From: Balanoglossus misakiensis
Taxonomy: Eukaryota; Hemichordata
Direction of reading: 5' to 3'
Assembly: GCA_040954595.2 (NCBI GenBank)
Contig: CM082584.2
Location: 2,356,001 to 2,420,000, forward strand
DNA length: 64,000 nucleotides
This document shows, one piece after another, positions 1 through 12,800 of this stretch. The notes beneath the pieces were generated by a model that ran no database searches, was not told the DNA's origin, and worked only from the letters and a program-made list of their open reading frames with translations. Each line of letters opens with the position of its first letter. Position 1 is the first letter of the stretch. A program made the translations under genes and the position numbers.

Positions 1-2985
1 AGTTAAAATGTTTAAGACATTTTCTTTAGTTGTGGTTTTGGTTTTATCGGTTTTCCCAATAAAAATTAGGATAATTTTTTAAGTATGCCAACGGAGAGGT
101 GGAAATCTCACCAGAAAAGCGAAAATACACCAACCACGTTTAAACCGTAAAATTAAAAAAAAAACACCTGCAAACACCGAGGTGACTCATATAAAAACCT
201 CAAAGAACGTATGGAATTATGTATGGAAAAATACCGTGGTTTCCTGACCTTCCGCTAAACAAAGACTATACGTATGGAACTATCGTTCCGTCCACCAGCA
301 AAGAGACTTTCCAGAGAAAAACGTTCTACCCGTACCTTATGTCGCCATAGTGACGTGCCATTTTGCCACAACCGTTCGACAGTATGGTCGACTATTTTGA
401 CACTAAACATCCTGCAGCGCTGCCATCCTTTTCAATCTCACAAACTGGCCCTACGTGCGCTTAGGCAAGAGGCCTAGCAATAAAAATTTCACAAAATATA
501 ACCCTATAAATATGATAAGACTTTCTCGATTATGACTTCCTGGTCTCCTGATTCGGGAGCCAGCGCAGCCATACCCAGAATAGCCGAGAGGCTAGCTGCA
601 CGCCCGTAGCTCGGAATTGTTTCTGGAATTAAACCTACTTCTGTTCAACTACAAGGTGTTGTACGGATAGCTGCAAGTCACCCAATACCAGACAAAACAA
701 TCGAGTGACGGTAACATAGCTAAATAGGCTATTGTACTAAAAGCAATGATTCGATTATGAGCCTACCGAAAAGACGTCTTGATCCCGCGGCAAGTAGAAG
801 GAAAGTGGTCGAAACCCGGCGTCGCACACCGGAAACGGATCAATGATCACCTGTTGTTATGGTGAGTAGAACGTGTTACCCAATCACAGACCAAAGTTAG
901 CATTACGACACACTAATGAATATGCATACATGCTACAGCTGCATATTTTATTTCTTTAGAACGCTCTGGAACATGCTCGCATTCGAAAGAATATCTCATT
1001 TGCTTTTTGAGTGTGAGTGCCTCATTGTCTACACAATAAAATCGGGGGGGGGGGGGGGGCACAGTGGGTAATTTCTACCACAGCCACGCATTTCAAACCA
1101 GGCAAGCGAACTGCAAACTTCCGATGTCTGAGCAACGGGTTTGATGTGCCTTGTGTTGTGAACACTTATTCGACTTCGAGGAAACAGAGCTATAATACTT
1201 CCTAATGTGTTTCTCTTTCTGTGTCATTTTGGTCAGTCAGACCACGATACCCGAGATCGTAAACTGCTTGGGTTAGGTCGCTTAGGAGGCTGCAACTGCG
1301 GCCACAGGTCATGTCGGTGTGTGTTGTAAACAAACATGGTAAATGCCTCCCGCACAGCAACACGCTCGCTCTACCAGCAGTCACTGTGCTCTACCGTACT
1401 GTCGATCGTTTCCATGTCAGTTTCACGTTGGCTCGTTATAATGTCCCTATGCTTATCGTAATCTCGGGATCGTAATTATTATTTTATTATTATTATGATT
1501 ATTATTTATCTTTATTTCAGACACAACCGTCCATAGAAATAGGTTACAAAAACTGACAAAAACACTAGAAAAGTAATAAATAAAATAAATGTAAAAAATA
1601 TAATAGTTTTAAGAATCAATGTAAAATGTCAATCCAGTGGGTATGTAGTCCATAAAAGCGCATATCTCATGAGACAAGACGATTGATCAAAACATTGGGA
1701 CTAGTACAGAGACGAACAGAAAAATTAAAAGCGACTTTTCTTCTCATGACGGAGAAGCAGTTTACGGCGTTTAGAACAAATATTTTAGAGGCACTTTCGT
1801 GTCCGGGTGACCAAGAAGTCTTCGAAGTGCATTGTTGTGACATACGATGATATTCCGGATATTATAATCGCACCATAAATGAAAGTCATAAATGTTATTA
1901 CAAAAAGCATTAAATAAACGCAATTTCACATCGACAGAACACGAATTGAACTTTCTCAGGAGAAAATTAGGCCTAGCCCTTCCACATGTTATGTATTCGT
2001 GTTATGATAGTCCCACTGATCTGACAACACGCTCGCTTTTATTGTGGCCTTTTGTCCCGTTCGCCAGCACTGTGTATAGGCCTGCGTTTTCCGTTAACAG
2101 ACTATCCCGTTCGCCAACTTTACTGAACTGCAAATTGAAGAATCGGTTTGCAGCTAGGACGAAACGGCCGGGGTCGCGTACATTAAAGGCCGAACCAATA
2201 AGAATAAGTGCCGTAACGACTTGTTACCGACTGGGACGGCTACGAGCCAAGAGCATATTGCAGCTCAGTGTGGCAGGGCCGGTGGTGTGTCTTACGGGCG
2301 ATGTCTCCACACACTGTACTGCTCTGTTTGATAAGAGTGTCCAAGCTTCGGACCACGGTCATGTTCGGACTTATGTCTTAACTTTGCTTTGTAAACACAT
2401 TACCAACGTACAACCCCTCCATGTTTGCAGAGAAATTAGATGAAGTCACATGGCGGAGTTCTCATCCTATCGGGATGCGTTTATCTCTGAATCGGCTGCT
2501 TTTCCATCGTCGAGTTTGATTTCATGTCCGATTCATAGTCGAGTTTTATGATGATCCCTGATTGATATATATTTTTTTCGGGCGCGCCGGGGGGGGGGGG
2601 TTCCATGGGATTGATAATTCGAGGCAGGAGAAGAAATATGTCGACAGCGCAAATTGCCATTTTCTCGCTTTGTTTCGTCGATTTTGACAACTTCGCTCTG
2701 CATTGGTCGAGTGGTCTTAAATTTTACCCATCTAACAAAACAACTTTGTAGTCTATAAAGTGCTCCCAGCTGGAATAAACGTCGATTCAATTCGATTCAT
2801 CATGAATTTGATCAAATTTTCTAAAAAACTCACTTGCGGGCGCTGCTCTCAATGAAAGCAGGTAACGTAACACAAACTGGTCGTTTTTTCATACTTGTGC
2901 TATATTAAAGTGGGAAGCGTGGCCAACGTTTGGACTTAATTTGTTGTTATTGACCTAATACCACACGAGCTGATATGACCTAATT
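1..2985. other. No recognisable gene; AT-rich unique-looking DNA with G tracts
   Basis: I see no exon, RNA gene or terminal-repeat element that I can support here. A 183-codon open frame on the plus strand at 1892-2443 has no recognisable domain and its composition looks non-coding. Long G runs lie near 1044-1060 and 2590-2600; such runs are prone to assembly error and could form G-quadruplexes. Confidence 0.5.
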
Positions 2986-3620
2986 TCAAAAAACTGTCCC
3001 AAAACTGCCAAACTCAAATATTCAAACATCACCATAATTGTACAATATCTTACATCAATCAGTATAAGGAACATGCTTACCGAAGTTCAAAGCAATCTAA
3101 CAAGTGGTTTCAAGGACAAAAACTTCTGACGAAAAATTGCAACAGTTAGGCCCTACCTCAAGAACATAAATATGCACATTTCAGCAAAAATTTAACACAA
3201 CTCACAATTGCTTAACCCTGAAAACATGCCTACCAATTTTCAAAGCAATCTGACAAGCGATTTCCGAGAAAACGAATTTTGACCAAAAATTGCAAAATTT
3301 GGCCCATAATTACAAATACGCAAACTTAGCAACAATTTGAAAAAAAAAACAAAGATCACCTATAGGAAGCTTTATAATTATACTGAATTTTTTTTAGAGA
3401 AATCGACCAATCACTTTCATAGAAGATGTGGAAAAAATGACAAAAGTCATAAAAAGTAGAAAATTCACGATATAAGGTCAAAACTTATAGAGCTCTGTGA
3501 TGTTGGCAGAAGATATATGCATACCAATTTTCAAAGAAATCTGACCAGTAGTTTTCAGCTAATGTGTCCGAGATCAGACAAAAACAGAGAACAGAACAGC
3601 CAAAGTGAGAGAACAGAATA
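2985..3620 (-). repeat. Dispersed repeat family A, copy 1
   Basis: This stretch repeats phrases such as CAAAGCAATCTGACAAG and GACCAAAAATTGCAAAA, which recur at 41960-42815. An opposite-orientation relative at 39655-39900 shares its other end. No coding capacity is visible. It is a medium-length interspersed repeat of unknown class; I could not identify terminal repeats. Confidence 0.6.
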
Positions 3621-4640
3621 GCCAAAACTATCACCAGCGCTTAACTCCACATCTGAAAGCAAACCATTTGTTAGAGCGATATTCAGGTCCTAAGAAAACC
3701 CAAACTTCAATCAGACAGAACATACTGGTAATCACAATTGCCTTCTGATTGGAATCTGTGCAGGAAAAGCAACAACAAATACTGATCCTCACCTGAAATC
3801 AAAGAGACAGACAAAAGCACTCATTTTATCAGAATATTTATTTTAAGTATGCAAAAATCCTAACATGATATATCTGTCTACTTATTTATCATGATAGGAA
3901 AATTGTTGGAATAAAAATATCAAAGATATTCCTTCCTAATGCTGCATATAATATTTACATACTCTGGCAGTCTTGTAAATACAATGAAATGTTAGTCAAA
4001 AGCTCTTCTTAAGAACTGAGTAATTCTCAGTACAAAAAGCAATATGTGGAAAATACCAACTTAGCATCTTATGCAAAATCAACAAAATTGAGGAATGGTG
4101 TCCCCCCCCTCCCCTTCAGCACTATACATGATTCAACAGCCTCAGAGGGTCATTCTTCACACACACATAAAATGAATGGCTGATTACATGAAATATTTTC
4201 GAAAGTCAATAAGTGGTCATGAAAGGCTCTTGTTTTTGTTAAAATAAAAAAATGTTAGGAAATTCAAGAAAAGTAAAAAGCAATGTATGTGAATATTGAT
4301 ATTAAAAACATGTGATTTTAATTGTTTGGCTACTATGGTCACTGGATAGAAGAGATTAGGACTCTTTAATGACTTTATTTGCATTTGAATAGTGAACTTT
4401 CCTTTTGACGTTGAACCCCCTAGCTGGACGAGAAAATGATCTAAATGTATCATGAACGTTTATTTTGTTGATACCATTCATTAATTTACCTTTTTAGGCA
4501 TATATAAATGCATTATATCTCGATTGTAATTTGAGTGCATTTCTAGTCTATTAAAGTAGTTTTCGTCGTACGAGGTCTCCTTCACTCCAGTCACTTCCTT
4601 ATAACAGACTATATTTCTTCACATGCATCTAATAGTTTGA
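3620..4640. other. No gene seen; possible minus-strand polyadenylation site
   Basis: No exon is supported. A minus-strand AATAAA lies at 3837-3842, downstream of the Gln-rich terminal exon at 7209-7493. It could mark the end of a long 3' UTR, but this is inference only. Confidence 0.3.
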
Positions 4641-4734
4641 TTCTAACATACTTGTCACGGGTGTCGCCGTTCACCACAAAACACACCAACATGGTTTAAA
4701 GGTTTCACAAGACATAGGCCTATAACATTTCTTA

Positions 4735-5070
4735 ACTGAAATTGAACAGGGACATCATCAGTTCAAATGTATGGCCGGTCTGGCTACACAGGTGAACTGC
4801 TAAATTACGCACATGTATGGGAGTTCACCTACAGCAGAATACACAAACATTCATGCAAGTGAAAAATACAGAAGTACAATTGAAGACTTGACGCAAGTTC
4901 AGACACCAATTACTTGTGCTAAAATGAGCCAGTAGAATGCACCTATATAAAAATGCTTCAAGCTACAGGTAAAGTACAAGGAAAACTAACCTGAAATTGA
5001 ACATAGACATCTTCAGTTCATACATGTGGCCGGTCTGGATACAGAGGTGAACTGACTAAGTATATGCATG
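4735..5070. repeat. Duplicated unit of about 70 bp, two copies
   Basis: Two related segments, near 4735-4800 and 4990-5055, share the order CTGAAATTGAACA, GACATC, TCAGTTCA, GGCCGGTCTGG and AGGTGAACTG. They lie about 255 bp apart and appear to be copies of a short repeat. No coding sequence is visible. The next stretch to about 6700 holds nothing I can name. Confidence 0.55.
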
Positions 5071-6710
5071 GTGTCCTTTTATATCAGCAATCTACACTAT
5101 GGTGGCGCATTACCTTGAGTTCATTAGTCAAATGAAACATCCTGGTGGTTTGCATATAATTGAGATCATCAAATAGACTGTAAGTTCTATCATTACTAGA
5201 AAGGTGTTCTCATGAATAAATGATTAAATGATGACTGCAAAGAATACAGGTGTTACATACATACATATATTACATATATATTCAAGTGAACGAATGGTTC
5301 GGTCCAAATCCATTGTTTCCTGCTGGAAAGTTGGATGTCTACACAGGGAATTGGGTGAAAGGTGAGAGTGCTAAGAAAAAAGGCTGATGGTAATTTTCCA
5401 TTTTTATCTAAATTGAATACATGTGTGGGCTTAATCTTTCCCAATAATGCTGACACACAAAAAGTTCATTGTTTTACCAAACTTTCCTTGAGAGTCGAAT
5501 GAAGGCACTTGATATTAGCACAGAGACTGATTTTTTCCACACACCACTTTTCTCTTTTCATAGAGCTCCATTCAAATTTTGTACACAACAATGTAATAAC
5601 ATTGTCACTACCCAATCCTAACTTTCAAATTACAATGTGACATTTCAAAACACTGTTAGACTCCCCAATGAACCATTAACTCTGGATCAGCATCCCTTCA
5701 AATTAGTGATAGCCCTGGGGTGAGTTTCGTTAATTTTGTTATAATGGTGTTATTTAATTGTTTGGCTGTAACACAAATTACTACATGGAAGTATAAACAT
5801 GTTATGTCCACACATATGCTGTAGGTTCAGCTTCAATTCAATTTTCAGCAATCAGATCATAACAAATTATTCCAAAAAAAATGAACATCAAGAGCTGGTG
5901 ACTTTGTGGCTTTCACATGATAAATATAAACGTGTGAACATTGCCCCATGCTAGAGTGTGATATTAACACGTCTCAAACAACCTACAATTCTCTGTATAT
6001 AATGAAACACATTCATTATAGCTGGATTAGTTGGTTCACAGGTAATCTGTAACCAGATAGGCTGACCTGAGCAATCCATGTTTTTGCAAGTGTTTTATTG
6101 TCACTGTCATAGTGTGACTTCTTTGGTGTAATGCTCCACTGAACACAAGAGTATTAAAATTGGACAGATAAATGACCAATAACACAAAGTCTGTGATTGG
6201 GTAATACAAATGATAAGTACACAACTGGAAGATCTGTCACTCAAAGTTTTGTCTATTGCTCTTTTCCCTGAGGGAGAAATAGAGAGCAATTTTAGAGATA
6301 CGTTCTTCAGTTTAATGATCAGGCATTAATGAAATATTAGTCTAGTATATAGCTGTATTTTGTCAGCTTTGCTTCCAAAAACTATGCATGCCACTGCCCC
6401 AATAAAGCACGATACCCCTTGCTGGGAATTGTGATGTAATTAATATCACTTTGAAGTCAATCACAGACTTTTTTTTCCATTGATTGGTCAAAGGATACAT
6501 GTGTTGTTAAGGATGAGTACCATTTTGACTTTAGATTAGCCTTGCCTTCACTGTATCTTTACACACAATCACCATTGATCAGTTTATGTGCGTGACTTCG
6601 AGGGGGATGCTAGTTACATCACAATTCCCAGCAAGGGCTATCAGGTTTTATTGGGCCAGTGGCATGCATGACTCTAAATGTTCGTTTTGGAAGCAGAAAA
6701 AATGGGTATA

Positions 6711-6922
6711 TACTGTAAAACATGAAATTTTCCCAACAGGAAATTTTCGCAATATCAAAAGTGGCGACTGTTATGTAATGATTAATTTTCGCATTCTCGA
6801 ATTTCAATTCATCATTATTTCAGAAAAACATTTTTTTTGCGACTTTTTAGTTTTCAGGTTATTTTGGCTCTTGCATGATTCATGCAAATTTATCGCTCGT
6901 GAAAATTTCCTGTTTTACAGTA
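6711..6922. mobile_element. MITE with TACTGTAAAAC-type ends
   Basis: The 212-bp segment begins TACTGTAAAACATG and ends TTTTACAGTA, so the ends are inverted repeats with TA at both borders. A relative lies at 39191-39397. Short size, inverted ends and no coding frame fit a nonautonomous Tc1/mariner- or pogo-like element. Confidence 0.7.
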
Positions 6923-7208
6923 CATCCTAAGTATCTTTTTTTCACACCAGAAGACAATGCATAGTTGCTTTGTGTATGGCAGACTTTGTATTACGATAGA
7001 CACTGACAACCAGTTACATCTGTCTCGCATACAAATATGGTCATATTGAAATAAGGTATTACGATGGAAACAAAGTAAAGCTAATGCAAGAATTAGTACA
7101 GAACAAGTCTATTCTGTTACTACACTGGAATAACCATTCTGTGTTATTTGATCTGTTTAATTAAAGTCTACAGTCTCGTGTTCATTATAGTCAGTTTCCT
7201 GTATGAAT

Positions 7209-8858
7209 TTATTGATTCAGAATATCAAAAAGACTCATGTCATCAGCCAGCAGACTACTACTTGATTGTTGCTGTGTTTGTTGCATGCTGGGTGCCAAGC
7301 CCATCTGAGGTACCTGTGGTCGCGGCCGTGGCTGTTGTCCTAGTAACAGCTGTTGTTGTTGTTGTGATTGCTGTTGTTGTAAGAACTGCTGTTGTTGTTG
7401 CCATGTTTGTTGTGTTGCTGCTGGTTGTTGTTGTTGTGGTGGTGGTGGTGGAATGGTTGCTTGTGTACCGCTAGCTTGTTGTTTTTGTTGTTGCTGTTGA
7501 ATGCAAACAAAATGGTTTTCTTTTTAAAGTCACTTCACAGAAAGCGGCAATGTATCAGGAGACAGCTCTCTTTAACGTTCTTCACATTTGTCAATCAGAC
7601 TGAAATTTAGGGAGGCATAAAGTAACTGTAATTTCGGGTATAGTCGTGTCGTGTCTACTATTTGATGGTTAATTTCAGGACCCCCATTGACCTAATTAAT
7701 TATGTACACACCTAATTCTAGGCTAACCAATAGATCTAGAAGTTTGGATTTTGTAGGACATAAATCAGTTTAGGATCAAAACTTTTTGACAAAATTTCTG
7801 GTATCCACAGCAGATAATCCTTGGCATTCTGTAGAAACCCTGGGAATCGCTTGGGCCCAGTGAACACTGCTTTCAGCTTTAATTCACCATGTAATCAGAT
7901 GCAGACATTTTGAAAACAATGTGATTTAAATTCTAAGCAGACTTTTGTTAAAGGGTTATGATCGTCTAATGCGCATGTGCCAAAGCAGAGATTCTGGTTA
8001 CAAAAACTTTATCAATGACACAATTCTGTCTATACAACAGACAAGATGGCGGCAACCATACTCTGTGTCGTAAATTAGGAAAAAAAAACAGCAAATTGAG
8101 TGAAAAGAAGAGACAAAATGAAAGTCTTCTTTATATATATATATATATGGTGGGAAAGAAATATGAAAGGAAGTGAAGGCAGTCCACTATTTGAATGCAT
8201 GCACATAAAATTTGCAGATATTTGGATTTGATCTTATTTTGTACACACAAAATTACACATATGTGCATAAGAGTAAGACGATTGTCTGCATTTAAAACTG
8301 TCTGACGGAGGTTATCATCAGTGCTTCCACACTGATACCATGGAAAAACTAGAAGAATTGAAAATAAGAATGAGACAAGATTTGTTGTATTCCTCTGTCT
8401 GTAATTTAGGTCTGCTTTGGGCAAATAGTGCTTTGAATTTATTCTGTGTGACTGTCAGGTCCCAAATACATTAAGATAATTTCGGGAATGGCACAGACCA
8501 TGTTATTTGTAACATCAAGAAAGCTCCTTTTTTGAGAAAAATGATTTTATTTTTCCCCACATAACAATTCCCAGGAGTGACACGGGTATCAGTCTTGGTT
8601 TTCAAAATATTCACTGTTCACATTATTGTGACAACTTACTTGAAAGTGGTGTCTTAGTTGTTGATTTGTTGATTGTATATTGGATGGCTGTGCTTGCACT
8701 GCTTGTTGTTGTTGTTGGGCTATCTTTGTAATTGCTTTTGTTGTTGTCTTTGTGTTATGAGTTGATTTTGTCGTGCATGTTGATCTTGCTGATTCTTCAA
8801 TTCAAGTTCTTATTTTCTGTGCCATCTCTAGATTCTCCTGCAGTGCTTGAATATTCCT
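7209..8858 (-). pseudogene. C-terminal exons of a Gln-rich protein, upstream exon broken
   Basis: Two minus-strand exons are visible. The exon at 8858-8640 has an acceptor ending TTTTAG and a GTAAGT donor. The exon at 7493-7209 has an acceptor ending CAACAG and a TAA stop, and joins in phase 0. The last exon encodes 94 residues of polyglutamine and polyproline and ends in a compact non-repetitive tail, LLADDMSLFDILNQ. The upstream exon starts RNIQALQENLEMAQK in one frame, continues Q-rich in another, then returns to the first frame. A TGA blocks the continuous reading, so two compensating indels are implied (decay or sequence error). A coiled-coil plus polyQ C-terminus suggests a nuclear coactivator-like protein, but I cannot name it. 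Upstream exons were not found. Confidence 0.5.
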
Positions 8859-9106
8859 CTAAAAGATCAAACAAAGAAAAGTGTAAACAGTCAATCATTG
8901 TCATGTGTCAATCTACCAACAGGTAACTGACTACAGGAGCTTCAGCCAATTTTCACTTGGGAGATTATTGAAATCAATTTAAAGCTCAGTAACTCCAACT
9001 TCGGGTTATTTTCTCAATATTTTTTTGGGGTATCAACTGTGGTTTCTTGTCCCACTTATCATGGAATTAATCATATTCAAATATTTGAAGGGATTAAAAA
9101 GTACAT

Positions 9107-9600
9107 ACTGTAAAACACTTTAGTGCCTTTCACACGTGCCATCAACGCCGCCCCAGCAGCGGCCCTAGGGCGGCGTTAATTTGTAAGTGCCACGTGTGAA
9201 AAGGTGAGAGCGGCTTTTTTGGGGACGGTGTTGAGGGGTGGGACCTGGGTCGGGGCGCTGCACTAAACAGCGACTCAAATCACGTGTGAACATTGTGACC
9301 TTTAGTCACGCTGCTGTGGACGCGCATAGAGGGCGATGACCCTGTCCCTTTTATACACATGTGCATGCAAAAGTATTTGAGTCACTGATAAGAAATGTTT
9401 ACCAAATTTTATAATCCCAAAAAGGGCGCCCTAACAATGGCACGTGTGCAAGCGGCTTTAATTTTTCGCGAGCAATACATTTTCGCCAAATACGCAAGTG
9501 CCAAAATAGTGTAAAAATAAAGTGTCACGTAAATTTTTTTGAAGATAACGATGCAGTGAATGAAATAAGTGAACGCGAAAATTTATACTCGCGAAACAGT
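9107..9600. mobile_element. Nested MITEs: 333-bp element inside a TACTGTAAAA MITE
   Basis: An inner element at 9123-9455 has inverted ends rich in CACACGTGCCAT and is flanked by direct repeats CTTTA at 9118-9122 and 9456-9460. It splits an outer repeat that starts TACTGTAAAACACTT and resumes TTAATTTTTCGCGAGC, resembling the TACTGTAAAAC MITE family found at 6711 and 39191. The inner element is GC-rich and has no coding frame. Confidence 0.65.
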
Positions 9601-9753
9601 GGCCGCTCTCGATATAAGATCTGGAGTGCTGAGCAGTCTCTAACTATGTGTACTGATTGGTTGCAATAGAATACATATCAATAAGCAGGCCTTCTCCGCC
9701 CGTCAAATAGTGTTTACCCATCGTACAAATTGCCAAAATGAAGATATATCCCA

Positions 9754-9850
9754 ATACAGTAAAACTCCAATTATCCGAACTGACAGGGGGACATTGATTT
9801 TGTTCGGATATGCAGACAGTTCGGTTATTCGGATAGCGATCCTATACAAA
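9754..9850. mobile_element. MITE fragment beginning TACAGTAAAACTCC
   Basis: The sequence starts TACAGTAAAACTCCAATTAT and contains partly self-complementary ATTATCCGAACTG and CAGTTCGGTTATTCGG, as in pogo/Tigger-derived short elements. Only this half is clear. Confidence 0.45.
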
Positions 9851-12800
9851 AGAACTGTTTAGTGCCATGCATGCAACAAGCAGGTGTGTAAAGTGTGTCA
9901 CCCACCAAGCTCAAGGACGCATGAAATAACAAAATAATAACAAAACCAAACAGATTACAGGTAATATTACATATTAAGTGACACGACTTGACAATAGCCA
10001 AGTCAGGTACAAAGTGCAGAAGTTTTAATGGAGGGTTCCCATACTGATTTTATGTTCTGCGCATACATCTGTAAGTGTTGCATCAACTGAATTTTGCATC
10101 AGCAGAATTGTTGGCATGGTATATTGTAAGAAGTAAAACAGACACTTTATTTCTTTCAGGGTATTTCAACAGGACTTTGTTATATGACATCACATTTTTA
10201 AGTGTTTGATTACCATACTACATAAGGTTGAATGTATTTTGCAAACCTGATCAGTGAACACAGTGGGGTAAACCTCCATAGCTGCCAAAACGCACATTTT
10301 TTCATGAGTTTTCCTTTAAACTTGAATTAATGCATATAAATAGGCTTATCAAATTTGATTGTGACGGTACTTTGCAATTCGAAAGTCAGCTGGATTAAAA
10401 CGGTTCTACCGTTTTTATAGGGGTCCAGTTGACCTCCATGGTGAGTAAACAAGTATTGTGGTCATGATAGTTCCAGCAGTGCAAATGTTGTGTACACTTC
10501 ATGATATTAAATATGTTGCTCGGTTGACATAAAAGATTTATCCTTTGACAACCATGCTGCCTTTCAGATGGCCAGCCCAAGATAATAGTGGTGAATTTAA
10601 AATAGCTGCGAGAACTCCAAACATTTTCATACAAGTAATCCGTTTCCGGTTGACGACAAATTCATGCACATACAAGGTATGTCGCTTACAGGCATATAAG
10701 TTGAAACTTTAGGGATAATTATCATTTTTTTTTCAAACTTTACTAGTATTAGTCCATGCAGATGTAGGCACTGAACTGTATACAAGTATTTTTAACCCTA
10801 AATATGAGTGCATTTGCAAGTTTTAACCAGATAAATAATAAAGCTTTGCCATAAAGAAATATGGCTGCCACCGTGGGAAATGCAAGAAACAATGAAAATG
10901 TTGCATTTCTGACTATTGAACTTCATAAACAAAACATGATCTCCTCCACTAGAACTCATGCAAGTAAATGTACACCGCTGAGACATTAGATTTTCATTTT
11001 TCATTGCAAAATTGCACTTTTTAAAAAATACAGGAATTTTAGATTTTCTTTCATTTTTGGCCTGTTTTGTCATACATAAGTGTTGATCTTGATATATTAT
11101 GAAATGTCATTTAATAGACATAATTAAAATCATATATAAGATTATTTAAAGCTTAATTTAAATGAATATTTCCTTTTTATGAAAAACTGACAATCTCGAG
11201 CAGGCAAACACTGAGACTGATTACAGTATGTAGAGGATGGGGGCGCAAATTGCATCTGCATAAAGCAAGAAGAATGCTTCAACATAACTGACACATCTGT
11301 TTAAACAGCCAATAAATGGAAGGGGATACTGCTCCCCCCCTCTCTGAAGTCATATTACTTGATCAAGTTTCCGAAACTCTGAGTATACGAGTCAAAATGA
11401 CAATTTGTGCTTAACGTTTGTTTTGGATCAGCATTTTTCTGGTATTGGAGATGGTTTCAATCACAGCCACTGGACAAAACTGGCCATGTTAATGTTTCCA
11501 CAAAATCAACAGTCGATTCAAACTGAGAAAATTTGGTCACTGGGAAAAATGTTAGTGATGTCAAAATGTTATGTTTTAGCACCTATTATCGGACTGAATG
11601 AGCGTGCTGCGTTTCATGCATTTATGATGGTTGTCTGCAAAGACCATTGGAGCATGTTTGCCAACAGGACTGTGGTCGAATCTATACTGGTACGTGTTTG
11701 TGTAAATTGCCTATATAACAGTTGACCAGCAGGGGTAGACACCCTTTGGACAGGAATTTGAATTTTAAAGGCACACAAGCTGCAAATTTTGGGATAGTTA
11801 TAATAACTTTATCAAACAATTGAAAAGAAAATAAATGTTTGCGTGTTGGTTGTTTACCATAACTAAAATTTTTGACATTTTCCTACGCGCTAAACAAAAC
11901 TCTTTTTTTGTCCTTATCAGTAGCAGTGTGGCACCATTTCCTAGATAGACAGAAGCTCACCTCGTTGAAAGCATTTGGGTGTATAACATTTCTCTGTTGT
12001 TGCTGGCTTATCTGTCAATAAGATAGGTTACATTTATCTTTAAGGGATTCATAAGTGACTTTGACATAAGACATCTTAACCCTATGACCTTTCATACAAT
12101 GAGCAGTTGCCAAATTAACTTTCTCTCTGAACATTAATGTGACCAATCCGGACCGGGCACTGTTCCATTCTACTACGCAAAACAACTCATCGCAAAGAAA
12201 CCCAGGAAGGGAAATGCTGACAAAATCTACACCTATCAGTAAATTTCAGACATCAAATCTTGTAACTGCATTTATACAATTTATTTGAATAATGCCTTTG
12301 TGGTTATCTGATGTCAATTATTTAATTGAAGAGTTGTTGTGTTGGAGTTAACTTGTGTGAATTGCTTGCCTTTCATTCTGACAGTCAATTATATCTTGAG
12401 GAAGCAGCTCCTACTTCTAGATTGAAAATATGAATTATTTAAAATACATGTATATATATTTCTTTTCAATGTACAACACTATATCACAAGTCATCTTTTC
12501 ACAAGAGGTGGGCCAAACCATACAGGAAACTGTGAACAATCATTCAATGCTTTGATATTTGGACTGACAACACCACTCTTTGGCACAATATTCAATTTCA
12601 AACATTTTTGAATACTGTAAACGCATTGAATATCGCATGTATTAAATGTTGCTATTTTGCAATTGGGGCCAGTGAATGAGCATTTAAATATAAGAATGCA
12701 AGGTTCTCAAAAGAAATAAAAGTCACTGTTTGTTCCTTTGATTTGTGTATCATTTGATAAACTGCAGCCATACACATTCATTGACGAGAAGTGTCAAAAC

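Noticed and set aside
1892-2443. 183-codon plus-strand frame
   Set aside because: No domain, odd composition, no splice or promoter context; likely chance.
7148-7474. Plus-strand Val-rich frame
   Set aside because: Antisense shadow of the polyglutamine exon on the minus strand.
8041-8060. Kozak-like ATGG at AAGATGGCGGCAACC
   Set aside because: The frame is short and has no donor or domain support.
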